NCBI RefSeq assembly: GCF_040954835.1
Contig: NC_090714.1
Location: 6,808,501-6,872,500 of the forward strand
Length of the DNA stretch: 64,000 nucleotides
Reading direction: 5' to 3'
From: Lepisosteus oculatus
Taxonomy: Eukaryota > Chordata > Actinopteri > Semionotiformes > Lepisosteidae
Shown: piece after piece, positions 43,546 to 55,640 of the stretch
Layout of the letters: every line of letters begins with the position of its first letter
Position numbering within the stretch: the stretch's first letter is position 1
Translations under genes and position numbers: made by a program
Notes under the pieces: model-generated
Databases searched by the model: none
Seen by the model: only the letters and a program-made list of their open reading frames with translations
What the model was told of the DNA's origin: nothing

Positions 43546-44886
43546 AGACGTTTTGTAATTAAAAGAAAATCACCGCTTTATTTGAGCTTTTGTCTTGATT
43601 GCGCTCTGTATGGACCGAGAGCCACCCCGGGTGTTTTTATTTTTAACCTTAGCTATACAGCACATTGCTGTAGCTGTCAGATAGGTGGGATTTCTTGAAA
43701 TCGCGTGTCTTTACCAAGACAACGGTAGGATCTGTTGGGGTTTTGTTTTCCAGATAAGGTTCAGTTGGTTAATTAAGCAATTATAGACTCAGTTACACAC
43801 AATTAACATAGCTTTTGGCAGCTGCTTGAGGACGGCTCTAAAATGTGCAGAGCCGGGGCTGCTGTAGTGAAAAGAACAAAAAGGCTTCGTTTTCTGTCCT
43901 CCGTTTCACTGACACAAAGCAGCAGCAGAGCAGCGCCGGGATTTGCCAGAAGGGTTTTTTCAGCCGCAAGTATCACACGCTGCTCGTGTCTGAAGCGTCC
44001 CTGAAGCCTGGAAATTAGACGGGGGTTTTATGCCGCACTACCAGAAATTTCAGTTCATAAAGCGACTTCGTGTAAAAATTAAACGTTGAAATAACTTTCC
44101 ATTCAATATACTACTGTATATGTGGTGGCGAGCGCTGAAGCTCCAGCTAACACTTCAGTTTTGAACGAAAGTCGTCTACTGTACAATGCCCAGATAATCT
44201 TCATGCTGTTGCGTGTCTTTGGACTTCCTCTCAGAACTCTCTCCTGCGGTTGGGATTAGCGTGGATGTTTTTTTTTCCGCGCACGCAGCTGTCCTTCAGC
44301 TGTCAAATAAGGGCGGCGCCACACGCGTGGGCTTTCGCCTGTGTGAAACATGAAGGCGTGCTGGCCTAACGAGGTGCGACAGGTCCGTGGGCGACAGTGA
44401 CACCCCAGCAGTGACCGGGTGGACTTCGGGCCCGACGCAAACGAGCATTTGTCATCTACCGCTGAGAGTCGAAGCTTCAGCTCCAGGCGCCCATCCCCAG
44501 GTTTCCTGCAAATTGGCGTGTCAACTCTGCGTGTCGCTTTGAAGAAGAAAAACTCATTACGGAGCAGCTTGTTGCGGGACCGCATGTCAGTACGCAGTCA
44601 TCATTTCAAGACACACACGGCGGTTTGTGGCCCCAGTCCGCATCGATGCGTTCCATGGACACATAGGAGACAACGCAAAGAACGTGCAAAAGAACAGAAT
44701 GGAGAACTCGTGAAAAAATTAAGATGGGGGTGTAATTTCTCCGGTGAAGCTTACTTTCCCTATCCCTGCTGTACAGCAGCAGCCGCGGCTGTTGAATTCT
44801 TTTCATTCAGCTGCAAAGCAGAAAATTAGGTGGTACAAACACTGTTAAACTCCTAGAGGATATTTAGCTTTAACTGGGATTGTAAT

Positions 44887-45440
44887 CATAATAATTGCTT
44901 ACACTTATGTAGCGCTTTTCTGGACACTCCACTCAGAGCGCTTTACAGGTAATGGGGACTCCCCTCCACCACCACCAGTGTGCAGCCCCACCTGGATGAT
45001 GTGACAGCAGCCATAGTGCGCCAGTACACTCCCCACACACCAGCTCTCAGTGGGGAGGAGAGCAGAGTGATGAAGCCAGATCAGAGATGGGGATTATTAG
45101 GAGGCCATGGTTGGCAAAGGCCAGAGGGAAATTTGGACGCTGGGGTAACACCCCTACTCTTTTCGAGAAACGCCCTGGGATTTTAATTGACCACAGAGAA
45201 TCAGGACCTTGGTTTTGCGTCTCATCTGAAGGACTGTTCCTATTTACAGTACAGTGTCTCCATCACTATACTGTGGCATTACAGTAGGACCCACATAGAC
45301 TACAGGGTGAGTGCCCCCCGCTGGCCCCACTAACACCTCTTTTAGCATGGACCTTCCCAAGAGGTCTCCCATTCAGGTACTGACCAGGCTCACACTGGCT
45401 GAGCTTCAGGGGGTTGCAGGGTGATATGGCTGCTGGCCGT
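44887..45440 (-). mobile_element. SINE3-type SINE, near full length, 5S-rRNA-like head
   Basis: The tail is at the left (AATAATTGCTTACACTTATG) and the head at the right. On the minus strand the head reads GAAGCTCAGCCAGTGTGAG, then GGTCAGTACCTGAATGGGAG and ACCTCTTGGGAAGG. That matches the internal promoter part of 5S rRNA (GAAGCTAAGCAGG and TACTTGGATGGGAGACC). The centre holds the conserved GACTCTCTGTGGTC / GTAAAACC-type block. Confidence 0.9.
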
Positions 45441-47940
45441 CAGGGCAGTGTGTTTAACATCCCTGCTGCTTTGACAGTGGGGGTGTTCTGACTTTTGGAT
45501 TCTATCCACTGTCTCTGGGGCACCTACGCAGGTCCAGTGCGCCGAAAGACAGAGCTCCAGTGTTTATGTGGGGAGGGTGTGAACTCTCTTAGAAGGTCTG
45601 TACTGAACAGCACTATCGCAATCTCATTTAGCACTATTACACACAGAATCACCACAAGTACTAGGGACCCCAGTTTAATCCACTAAGAATTAATACGCTG
45701 GCATTCTCCCTGGCTTGGGTTGTTATAGTGTCATAATATCAGCAGAAAAATGAGAGGGATTCTTGTTGGGTAATATTGAATGACTGTCCCGCGTTCCACA
45801 CGCGTCTCTGTCTCGTCTTGCATGCCCGCGCGCGCGCGGTGTTCAACCAGCGCTCACGCTGCAAGTGATGTGCCTACCACTGTTCACTCCTGTTACTTCT
45901 TCAGTTCCCCTCTTTCCTCACTTCCCGGCTCACTATTGCAGATTCTCCTCGAGCTCCCTAGTGCGCGTTATTTGCTACTGCTTTCTATTCTTTGTCGGGC
46001 CTTCTAGCTCGCCCCTTGTTTACGATTTAGCCTTGCGTTTCGGATTGTTGCTCTCCAGTAGCCTCTTCCAGTTAGCTGACCTTCTTGCCTGTTTCCTGGA
46101 TTACGTTTTGCCGAGCAATTTGATTGGTATTCTCTCTCTCCTGAGTCCTGTACAGGATCCAAACTCCCTTACCTATCCCTTGTTACAACAAGCAGTGGAC
46201 TATAATGTGGGATATGGGGTTGGGGTCATTTTCCTTAATGGGAAATTAAATTCAAGATTCCTTGAGTGTAAATAGCCCTGTTGGGCTAACAGGAAGTTGA
46301 CGAGAGCAGGCATCTGTCCCCGATACCATTGCATTAACCAGGGCAAGAAGACTTGAACGCTGTTGAGAGCCATTCCAAAAACTTTGTAAGTTTGTTACCA
46401 CAAGCCATCTTCCCAATTCCTCTTATATACTAACAGGAAATCGGTCGTCAGCAATCGCCCGCCCCTGTAGTTTGGGCTCATCCCGAAGATCTTGTCCTTC
46501 TGGACAGCGGCAGTTTTCTGAAATGGTTTTGCAAGCTCTGCTTTGGAAGGGAGTAGACATCAGAGGAGACAACCGTGCCTCATGAGACGTCTGTGTAAAG
46601 GAAAAGCTGCAGATCCATTAATGATCCTTCTTTCCTGGAAGGAATGTCTTTCTTGGCAAAGATTTTCTACCGAGGTGGAGACAAAAGGTCACAAATTGAA
46701 AAAAATGAGAGGTTTTACAATCAAAGTGCACTTTTCTTTTGATTTTTGCTGGTACCGAAATGGGATAATAACTGATCATGTAACCACAGCTTTTAACAAG
46801 CAGCAGAAATCGAAGTGAATTAAGAATTAAAGAAAAACCAAGGCTTTGGGGGAGAGTGGAAGAAAAGCTCGCGAAGGATGTATCGGAGCAAGGTTATTCA
46901 TTAGGGTAGTGCATGAATAATCCATTTTCCCTGTTGAATGGGAACAACAGCAGTGCTTTGAACATGTCTGCACTGTAAAAGTGGTTGTGCCTTTCTGTAA
47001 TGATTGCTCTGCAAGGAAACCACTGAAATCCGCATCTGTAATGTGTTCTCTGAGGGTTGAAAATCCCTTGACTTGTAAAACACTGATATTTTCCTAAAGT
47101 CCTCATAATTGCATCCATAGATTGTTGGTGGGGGGGGGGGAACAATTCTGTAGGGGTTTTTTAGATTAAAACCTCTATTCGGCCACATCAATTTAACGCA
47201 TCTTAAGGTTGAGTGTTCTCCTGGGTTTCTCCAATGTTACAGTTCTGCTGTAGGCTGTTACAGTGTGGAGCTGATGAGCTGTCCCTAATTAATACATCAA
47301 AGACCTCTTTTGTCCACTGCTTCAGAATGAAACGCTTCGCCCCGATGCAAATAAAAACACCCAATTCTGTTTCCGAATAAGTCACTTTCATTACTTAATT
47401 GAAATCGGGCCCCATCCTACAAATGCTCATCTCATTTCGTGCTGTACAGTAGTCAGGGCATATACACTTCATGCAACAGTAACTACAAGCATAATACTGT
47501 ATGATTCTTCAATTACATTTTGCAAAACCTTAAAAAATTACTTAAATAATCAGTTGTCCAGGGACTGGTGTATGAATAAAACCACAATCTACGAACACTG
47601 CCCCAAGACCCTCCTGAGTGTAGTTTGGTTGTTCATTGTTCAGTCTACTGCAATATCAGAAAGGGCTCAGGCTTAACATTCACACACTAGGTCTGTCCCT
47701 GGCCTCTTCAACCACGTGCAATAGGGTATAGTCAGATTTCAGAGTCATTACTCATAATGAGCTATCAGTCGTGCTGATAGCTGGAGCAGTGGGAAAATAT
47801 GCTGTCCCCCTGGTGGAACTAATGAGTGATTATCATTAAAGCGTTATTAAAACCTCTCCATCCAGACACTCTATACCTGTACAGTAAGCGTATAGGGGAC
47901 AGATTAGACAAATGATGCTTGGATGCAAGAGCCCTTTAAA
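45441..47940. other. Intergenic / putative receptor intron, no gene
   Basis: It contains an alternating CGCGCGCGCG run near 45827 and a pyrimidine-rich block (45890-46160) whose wording recalls retroelement LTR or leader sequence, without terminal repeats I could define. Open frames here of up to 136 codons show no domain. The rest is featureless. Confidence 0.4.
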
Positions 47941-48541
47941 GAGATCCATCCATCCATTTTCCTAACTGCTTCATCCAATTCAGTGCCATAGGGCGGCCAG
48001 GGCCTATCTTGGCAAACAACAAGCACCAAGCAGAACACACCCTGAGCGGGACACAAGTCCATCACAGGGCAGATGCACAGACACACACACACCAGGGCCA
48101 ATTGTCCCAGATGCCAATTAACCGACCATTATAATAATAATAGCTTACACTTATGTAGTGCTTTTCTGGACACTCTACTCAAAGCGCTGACCCCAAGGTA
48201 ATGGGGACTCCCCTCCACCACCAATGTGCAGCCCCACCTGGATGATGCGACGGCAGCCAGAGTGCTCCAGTACACTCACCACACACCAGCTCTCAGTGGG
48301 GAGGAGAGCAGAGTGATGAAGCCAATTCATAGATGGGGATTATTAGGAGGCCATGATTGGTAAGGGCCAGTGGGAAATTTGGCCAGGACGTCAGGGTAAC
48401 ACCCCTACTGTCTTTAGAGTGAAGGAGAAAAATGCACACAAACACAGGGAGAACATATAAACTCCCCACAGACAGCACCTCAGATAAAGAATGGAACCCA
48501 GGGCCACAAGGCACCAGTTCTAATCACTGTGCCACCCTGAC
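47941..48541 (-). mobile_element. L2-like element split by a SINE3 insertion
   Basis: The left part (47941-48127) has ATCCATCCATTTTCCTAAC, GACACAAGTCCATCACAGGG and CCAATTGTCCCAGATGCC. The right part (48413-48541) has CACAGGGAGAACATATAAAC, CCCACAGACAGCACC and GCCACC. Both are in the expected order of one element, and the insertion sits between the AATTAACC and TGTCTTT parts. Confidence 0.75.
48128..48412 (-). mobile_element. SINE3-type SINE, 3' half, nested in L2-like element
   Basis: It runs from AATAATAATAGCTTACAC through GTGCAGCCCCACCTGG and GGAGGAGAGCAGAG to CAGGGTAACACCCCTAC. The central and 5S parts are missing (5'-truncated). Confidence 0.88.
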
Positions 48542-50014
48542 ATCTGTTCTTTAAAGATATATCATGTTCGAAACTATGTTTCTCTTTAAAATAACTCAAA
48601 AAGCACTGACAGACTACACTGGGCTGAATGATCTGTCCTTGTCTCTGTTGACAAAGAAAGCTGCTCTCTTTTTAAGATTAAAGCTTAAAAAAGCTTAAAA
48701 CTTCAATACTTTAGCCCGTTACTCCTGTGCATTGGCCTGTTGTGAAAATTGCAGGCGAACACACAACATAATGTGTCAGCTCCCTCGTGAGTTCAATTGT
48801 TTCAATTCTGTTTTAAAAATGATAGAACAAGGATCCTCACGCTGTGCGACAGAACAGCACGGTAGACGATTAAATCTGTGCAGGAAAGGCGGGGGAAGTG
48901 TTTTAGTTTTTCAGCAAGGGCTTCGTGAATGGGTCATAGCGGGTTTTCCCCTTCAACAAATTGCCCTTTGTGGGTGGTCCCTCCATTTTTAGGGGTGAGT
49001 GAACGATTTTTATCGTCCCAGGCAACGCTGGTTTTCACAAGGACATTTTTTTTCTCCATTCCGAACGGAAAATCTTCTCTTTACGAAGGGGCTGCTACTT
49101 TCAAGAAGGGAGTTAACATTTCCCATCAGCTGGCGCACAGCTCCCTTCTGACTGCACGCTCTGCAGGACCAGTGCCTGGTGGATATTTCGCGAACTTATC
49201 GCTACGTCGCTTTAAGGAGAACAGGTGGACAGCGAGTGCAGTATTGAATTTACGTGAAACCAGTACAAGACTTTCAGGTCATGGAAATAAGGAAAATGTT
49301 CTGAATTACAGCAGGGTGAGCCGTAGAAATATCCAACTAGCCGCGTCCAGCCCCACTGGTTCTTTTTACCAAACAAAATAAGCTTTGATTAACCTGTGGC
49401 TATACGCTAGACTTTAGCCTGCTTTTGTCAATATTTTTGTTTTCTGCAGCGTTTGTGTCTATTTTGAGATATTCCCACAGGGTTAGCCTAGAGAGATTTA
49501 CGAGTCTGAAATCAGACAGAATTTCCCCCTGCCTGTTTCTCCCGCGAAGGGGCTCATGTGAACATCACAGCAGAGAGAGCGGTTGAGGTGCGAGACTGTA
49601 CACCGACGCTCACTGCTGCGTTTGGTGAGTCGTTGAAACAGTCGCCACAGTCAGGGGAATTCATCAGAATAAATATCCTACCTGTGGAGCTTGGAAATTT
49701 AAAGCAATATTCACTTTTAATTTGTTGCCGTTCTTTTTTTCCACAGTGATTTTCTGACCATTCTGCTTAGCCTGTGCTAATTAATAAAAACACCACGGCT
49801 TCTATAATGGCTTCTCAGTGCTCATGGAAGTGTGCGGGTGAAACAGAAATACCACCCAATGTGTACTTACAGACAAAAACCTGACGGTTAACTGTAGGTG
49901 TTTTGGTTTGGGGGTGTGGTTTGTCGGTGTTTTGGTTGCGCCTTAATTATTTAACAAGGACACTCCTTTTTAACGAATAACATGGTGCCAAGATTAAGCT
50001 GTAGTCAAATAGTT
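48542..50014. other. No recognised gene or repeat
   Basis: A 150-codon open frame (48929-49381) shows no domain and weak composition for coding. A GTGAGT donor follows TGCTGCGTTTG at 49625, which could be an alternative non-coding first exon of the receptor; this is speculative. Confidence 0.3.
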
Positions 50015-50850
50015 TGGGTGTCTGTGTGGAGTTTGCATGTGATCCTCATGTTCATGTGGATTTTTGCCAGGTGATCTGGAAAGACATGCAGGCTGGGTTA
50101 ATTAATAATAATAAAAAATGCTTACACTTATATAGCGCTTTTCTGGACACTCCACTAATAGTGCTTTACAGGTAATGGGGACTTCCCTCCACCACCACCA
50201 GTGTGCAGCCCCACCTGGATGATGCAACAGTAGCCATAGTGTACCAGAACGCTCCCCACACACCAGCTCTCAGTGGGGAGGAGAGCAGAGTAATGAAGCC
50301 AGTTCAGAGATGGGGATTATTAGGAGGCCATGATTGGTAAAGGCCAGAGGGAAATTTGGCCAGGACGCCGGGGTTACACCCCTACTCTTTTCGAGAAACA
50401 CCCTGGGATTTTTAATGACCACAGAGAGTCAGGACCTCGGTTTTCCTTCTCATCCGAAGGACGGCGCCTGTTTACAGTATAGTGTCCCCGTCACTATACT
50501 GTGGCATTAGGACCCACATGGACCGCAGGGTGAGCGCCCCCTGCTGGCCCCACTAACACCTCTTCCAGCAGCAACCTTAGTTTTTCCCAGGAGGTCTCCC
50601 ATCCAGGTACTGACCAGGCTCACACCTGCTGAGCTTCAGTGGGCTGCCCGGTGTGAGTTGCAGGGTGACATGGCAGCTGAAGATTGACATCTTCAAACTG
50701 TGTGCGTGCCCTATGATGGACTGGTGGATTAACCAGCATGTACTGTAGTCCCACCTTGCCTCCTAACATTCTGGGACAGACTCCTGCTCTGCAGTCTTTT
50801 CCAGGGATACATCGCTCTTTGGTAATGGATGAGTTGGACATTGCAACACA
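50015..50850 (+). mobile_element. L2-like element split by a SINE3 insertion
   Basis: The left part has GTGTGGAGTTTGCATGTG and AAAGACATGCAGGCTGGG and ends GTTAATT at about 50103. The right part (50681-50850) has GTGCCCTATGATGGACTGG and CATTCTGGGACAGACTCC. The order fits one L2-like element with the SINE3 inside it. Confidence 0.7.
50104..50680 (-). mobile_element. SINE3-type SINE, full length, best-preserved copy
   Basis: About 577 bp. On the minus strand it starts CAGCTGCCATGTCACCCTG, continues GAAGCTCAGCAGGTGTGAG and GGTCAGTACCTGGATGGGAG ACCTCC, matching the 5S rRNA head and box C. Then come the conserved centre (CATCCTTCGG-type, TAATGACC complement) and an L2-type tail (AAGCGCTATATAAGTG, ATT repeats). 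Such elements are transcribed by RNA polymerase III and moved by an L2-type LINE. Confidence 0.93.
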
Positions 50851-53800
50851 GTTTTACCCAGGACTGTTCAATATAAGACAAATGTGCCAAGAATAATTAA
50901 ATATGATTACACAGCTGTTCCCTTTGATCAAACTCTTATTTATAAAATGTTAAACAGTTTGTGGCTAAAATCCAAAGTATTATAATTATCCTCCACCTGT
51001 GCTGGTGGTGTTGACTGCTATTAAAAACATTATTGTGTAATTGTCGCTAATATGCTGCACAGTATACCAATTCATATTTTAAATAAAGATTGCAATTGTG
51101 ATTATTACTTACACATTTTTACTTCATTTTTTATATTCACGTGGATTGTGTGTTCTACCTTTATCGAAAATAGTTGTTTGTTCAGGAAGAAACGTGATCG
51201 TGTGATGTTGAGATGACAGCATTGTTTGAGAGATGAGATAAAAGTGGGACCAGAAAAATCATGTGAAGGCAAACCTGCATTTTAAGTAAGGATTGCAGTT
51301 GTGACTATTAATTTCAATTTCACAAGGCATGAAATTTTGCATAGTACATTTGTTTGCAGAAAGGTCATATAGGTGTACTGTCACAATTTTAATTCATCAT
51401 CTGGATAGAACAGCTCTACCAGAATTATCTCCCTAGGGAATGTCCATCTTAGGCGATGTCTCTGTGTTAACCTTTACGGAACCTTGTAAATAAATGTTGC
51501 ATTTAAATCCCTGTTATTTGTATTAATAGTCACAGTGACATTTCCACAGGGAGGGTCTAATATATATTGGATCTAATTCATATGCAGCACTTAATACCTA
51601 ATCTGTCAGGGCTAGCACAGACAGGAATGTATGGCACAGCATACCAAAATATTGCAAATGGTCTGCTCTTGCAGTATTTGAGAAAGGTGTCAGCCAAATG
51701 GATTGTGGTCGTAGAATTAAAAATGATGGCTGTATAACATGATTTCTGGTGAAAACATAGTCTGTCCTCAAAACAATCTGTGGACCAGAGGGCACAAGCT
51801 GAAATTAAAGAGAAAGTGACTTTGAAAATTGGAAAGAAATGTGAAGTCTTTCGAGCAAAAGGTTTTGTGAGTCTGGAACATGTCCTGCTGTGCAGGTGGC
51901 ACAGCAGTTTCTATTGAGCCCGGAGGTGTCCTGTTAACTTCAGACGTCTGGACTTTGCTTCGCTTTAAAAGCTAGGGTTTCTAGGATGAAACATAGGATA
52001 AAGATAAATGTGGCAAGGCTGTCTGTGAAGTTCAGAAAGTCCGAACTGCCTGGTGAGTTCAGAAAAGGGAAGTGGAAATATCCGTCAAGATCGCTTCCCC
52101 CTGGTTCTCTTTTTGCTTTTTGCTCCTGTTGAATTGACTTCCACATCAGGAAGCCACACATTAGTGTCACGTCATGGCAACCTGTGACTGAACCAAGTGC
52201 ACTACTGAGAATGTGACGCCCCTGGGCTGCGAGGCAGACTACAGTGGTGTCGTCCATCTCCAGTCCGCAGCAGTAGCTTATATTTATCCTGTGCGTTGAG
52301 TGACAGGAAGCCAGCGTGTGTTGTCACATGGACAATCTGCCTCCAGGGAGTCAAGGGTCTGGTCCACATTCCTTAGTCTGCCACACTGCATCTCACTTTA
52401 ATTAAAGGCCTAATGGGAAACTCCAGTCTTCTTTAAAATCTCTAATGGCTTCAGCCTCACTGTACCATAAATAGAATGGCCAGGGATCGTTCATCATTCA
52501 TTCAGCTGTATACTCCATTTGGAATGTCTGTTCCAAACCAGTTTACCACTCTAATTCCAACCTGGAATATGGCCCCTGAAGTTGCACATGTAAACAATAC
52601 TGATACAACTTGGCTGTCTTATCCTGGAGGACTTTCTAGGTCTCCTCAATGTGGCAGAACCTGGAGAGCTGGAATAAACCTGTTAAATGTATGTAATTTA
52701 GCCAATTACGAGGTGATTTAGGTCATTTTGAGCTGGAAAGAACAGTTGCAGACGCATCAACTTTCCAGGATTGGACACGACAGCCATACAACCTCAGTCA
52801 AAAAACGCCGGTCATGACTACAACTGGCTTCAGGTTTTCTGATCTGTGCATCCGTGTGACTCAGGGGAGGTCAATCCTGGCACTTCAATTCCGTTCCAGA
52901 TTTTTGCTCCAGCTCATCCTTAGTTATTGTGTTGATCTTCAGCAACTGAGTTAATTACGCAATTAAGGACAAATCTTCCAAGTTCTGTATTGACATGGGG
53001 TAGAGGTGACTACCACTCAGCCATGTGCAAGATGGCATCAGTATGTCAGCATCACTGATCTGTGAATACACCCGTGTACCTCAGTACACCTCGTGGCAGT
53101 CGTGAACTGTAGCTGTGATTTATTCCGAGCAGTGGTGCTGAATGAGAGCACATCGGCGCGGTGCAAAAACAGGGGCAGCAGCAGCCACAGCTTGCAGTTT
53201 TCCTGCAGGCTGTGTCCCCGGCAGGGATGGCTCCACACTGAAACTGTGACAGTGACTAGCAGCTGTCGGTCCCCATCGGCCCAGCCACGCTAAGCAGCTC
53301 TCTCCGGATGTGGGGCACTCGGTTCTCGGTTTAGAGAGTCCCACAGGTGTCAGATGGCAGCCTTTCTTCCTCCGGCTAAACGCAGGGCGTCTGTGATCAG
53401 GTGCCAGCCCGGCAACAGCGAGCACTGAGAGAGCTACAGTATAAATCACAGGCCCATCATGACGTGCTGTCTGATTTCCTTTTGTAGCATCCCAGGATGC
53501 TTGATCCTTTTGAATGTCAGGTGTGCCCAGCAAGTTAGGCTGCTGAACAGTCCCTTATTGTTATTTAAAGGGCAGAGGACATAACTCCAGCCAGTTTCAG
53601 AAATATGCCCACATTTCCTCCGTGTCATGCCAGAGCTTACCTGACCAACATTTTCTTTTCCATCCATGTTGCAATTTTCATGACCCAGAAGACCAATATT
53701 GCCACATTCACATGTCCCCATATCTAGATTCTGTCATTCGATCTGTGATACTTTATCTGCAAACGTTCCCTTTGCCAACACCTCTAAATCATTTTCTTAC

Positions 53801-54980
53801 GAATATTTCCTTACTTATTGTTAATTCTCTTTGCAGATGCCCTTATTATAGACAGGTTATAGTTATAATCAATGCGATAAGTGGATAAGCAAAATAACAT
53901 TATTATTATTAAGCTAAGAAAATAGACAAACATACTGTATATAAGATAGATATATCTCATCTAAGGCATATCAGCAGAAATATAATAACATGCAAGAAGA
54001 GATATATAGAATAACACTACTCAACCAGAAACAAGGTGCTTATAAATTGGAATCTGGAGGTGTGAAACAGAGGGAGATTTGACAAGTGCTAAGCACCTAC
54101 TAAGATAAGCAAGGCTGAGCCTGGCCAGTACTGGGGGAAGAAACCTGAAGTTGCTGGTTTCAGCGGTGTGGGTGGACCAGAATTCCCAAACCCCAGTGAT
54201 TGGGGACACTGTGCTGTAGGAGATTCTATCTTTTGAATGAGACTTAAAAACCAATGTCCTGACTATTTGGTCATGAAATATTCTACTGCAGTTCATGATC
54301 GTAGTGGATAAATTCCACACAGCTCTTGGACAGAAGCTTCCCCTTGATTCAGATGGTGAGGCACTTCCTCACTTTTCCACCTGTTCTGGGCAGCGGTTAG
54401 ACAGCGCTGCACTTCAGCAGTGGGTGAGGTGAGGGTCTCTCCTGTATGTAAATGCTTGGGAGTCCCGCAGGATGTAAAACACTGCAAGAGGTAATGAATG
54501 AATAATTCTGGTCTAGGCATCATCAACACAGAGGCAGTGGGAGAAGCCATGCAAGCAGGTTAGCGCACACGGGGAGTCTCATTGCAGTTACACTATCAAA
54601 TACTATCATTCTGTCAAATGAAAATAACGATGCACATTTCATACTAGCTGTAATTTAAGGCTTTGAAATGTTTTATGCAACAGCATGTTGCCACGCTGAG
54701 CTCTGTAATTGCTGTGATCTGCCTAATGTAGATTCACAGAGAGGTTTGTACTGCTCACTCGCCACACTGAGAAATGACACACTTTGACTTTTGCACTGGA
54801 TTGTTCTAGTGGTGTACACACACAGCCCTGGCTGCTGTCACAGCTTACAGTATTGCTGTGTTTAAAAGTTCCCTTGTAATTAATGAGGAAAATGTGCATA
54901 GAATGGTGGGTGAAATTTTCGAATCTAGAATGTACTCCCTTTGGTCAGTAGCTCCTCTCCAGAAGCACAATAAAGTACAG
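50851..54980. other. Putative receptor intron / intergenic, no recognised gene
   Basis: I saw no coding exon with a known domain, RNA gene or clear mobile element. Open frames (for example 53120-53533 minus, 137 codons) show no domain. Confidence 0.4.
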
Positions 54981-55002
54981 CAAAATCCTAATATCCTAAA
55001 AT

Positions 55003-55195
55003 CCTACTCCATCGGGCCCCTGAGCAAGGCCCTTAACCCCAACTGCTCCAGAGGCGCTGTACAATGGCTGACCCTGCACTCTGACCCCAAGCTTCTCTCT
55101 CCCTGTCTGTGTGTCTCATGGAGAGCAAGCTGGGGTATGCAAAAAGACGAATTCCTAATGCAAGAAATTGTATATGGCTAGTAAAGTGATCTCAT
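55003..55195 (+). mobile_element. tRNA-type SINE, 3' part
   Basis: CTGAGCAAGGCCCTTAACCC, GCGCTGTACAATGGCTG and GCTGGGGTATGCAAAAAG match the body of the 58.06-kb SINE. The tRNA-like head is missing. Confidence 0.7.
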
Positions 55196-55559
55196 CTTAT
55201 CTTAACAATGTGGGGAGAGCTTTCTCAAACCATTGCACAGCCATAGAAATATGGAGTAGGAGCATGGGACGACACGGTTACTATGGTGTCTCTTCAAAGG
55301 GATTCATCACATCCCAGTGACTTCGTTTTAAACTTCAGTTCATCTCTCATGAAGTCATTTGAGAACTCTGCTTACTGCAGTGGGAGATTTTGAAAAGAGC
55401 TGCAGAGTGTAGCAGGATCCCCAGGAAGGGTCTGAGGAAGAGGAGAGACAGCACAGTAAACTTGGGATTTACTACTGTGATGTCCCCCGTGCAGGCCTGT
55501 GTACTGCGATCTTACTCCTCTACAGTAGATTGGAGCACTGAAATGATTTCACACTATTA

Positions 55560-55640
55560 TATCACACCTGAAGAAGGCTGATCAGCCAAAACATTGTGTT
55601 TATCCCTTCTGATTTTCAGCATGGAATTAACCATAACTTG
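55560..55640 (+). repeat. Single-arm copy of the Penelope-like repeat with hammerhead-like core
   Basis: CACACCTGAAGAAGGCTGAT, then CAGCCAAAACATTGTG and TTTTCAGCATGGAATTAACC. The stem II equivalent is GGCTgatcAGCC. In the other copies it is GGC...GCC with a different loop, so pairing is kept while sequence differs. Confidence 0.6.

Noticed and set aside
45865..46275. 136-codon hydrophobic open frame
   Set aside because: Pyrimidine-rich low-complexity DNA yields Leu/Ser/Phe runs; no domain, possibly retroelement leader sequence.
48929..49381. 150-codon open frame, plus strand
   Set aside because: No recognisable domain, no splice context that fits a gene; long frames of this size occur by chance in 64 kb.
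49500..49626. Alternative receptor first exon ending at TTTG before GTGAGT
   Set aside because: A donor alone is too little evidence; no promoter signal or coding supports it.
50590..50680. Possible 5S rRNA gene or pseudogene, minus strand
   Set aside because: The 5S-like part is joined to a conserved SINE centre and tail repeated elsewhere in the window, so it is the head of a SINE3-type element.
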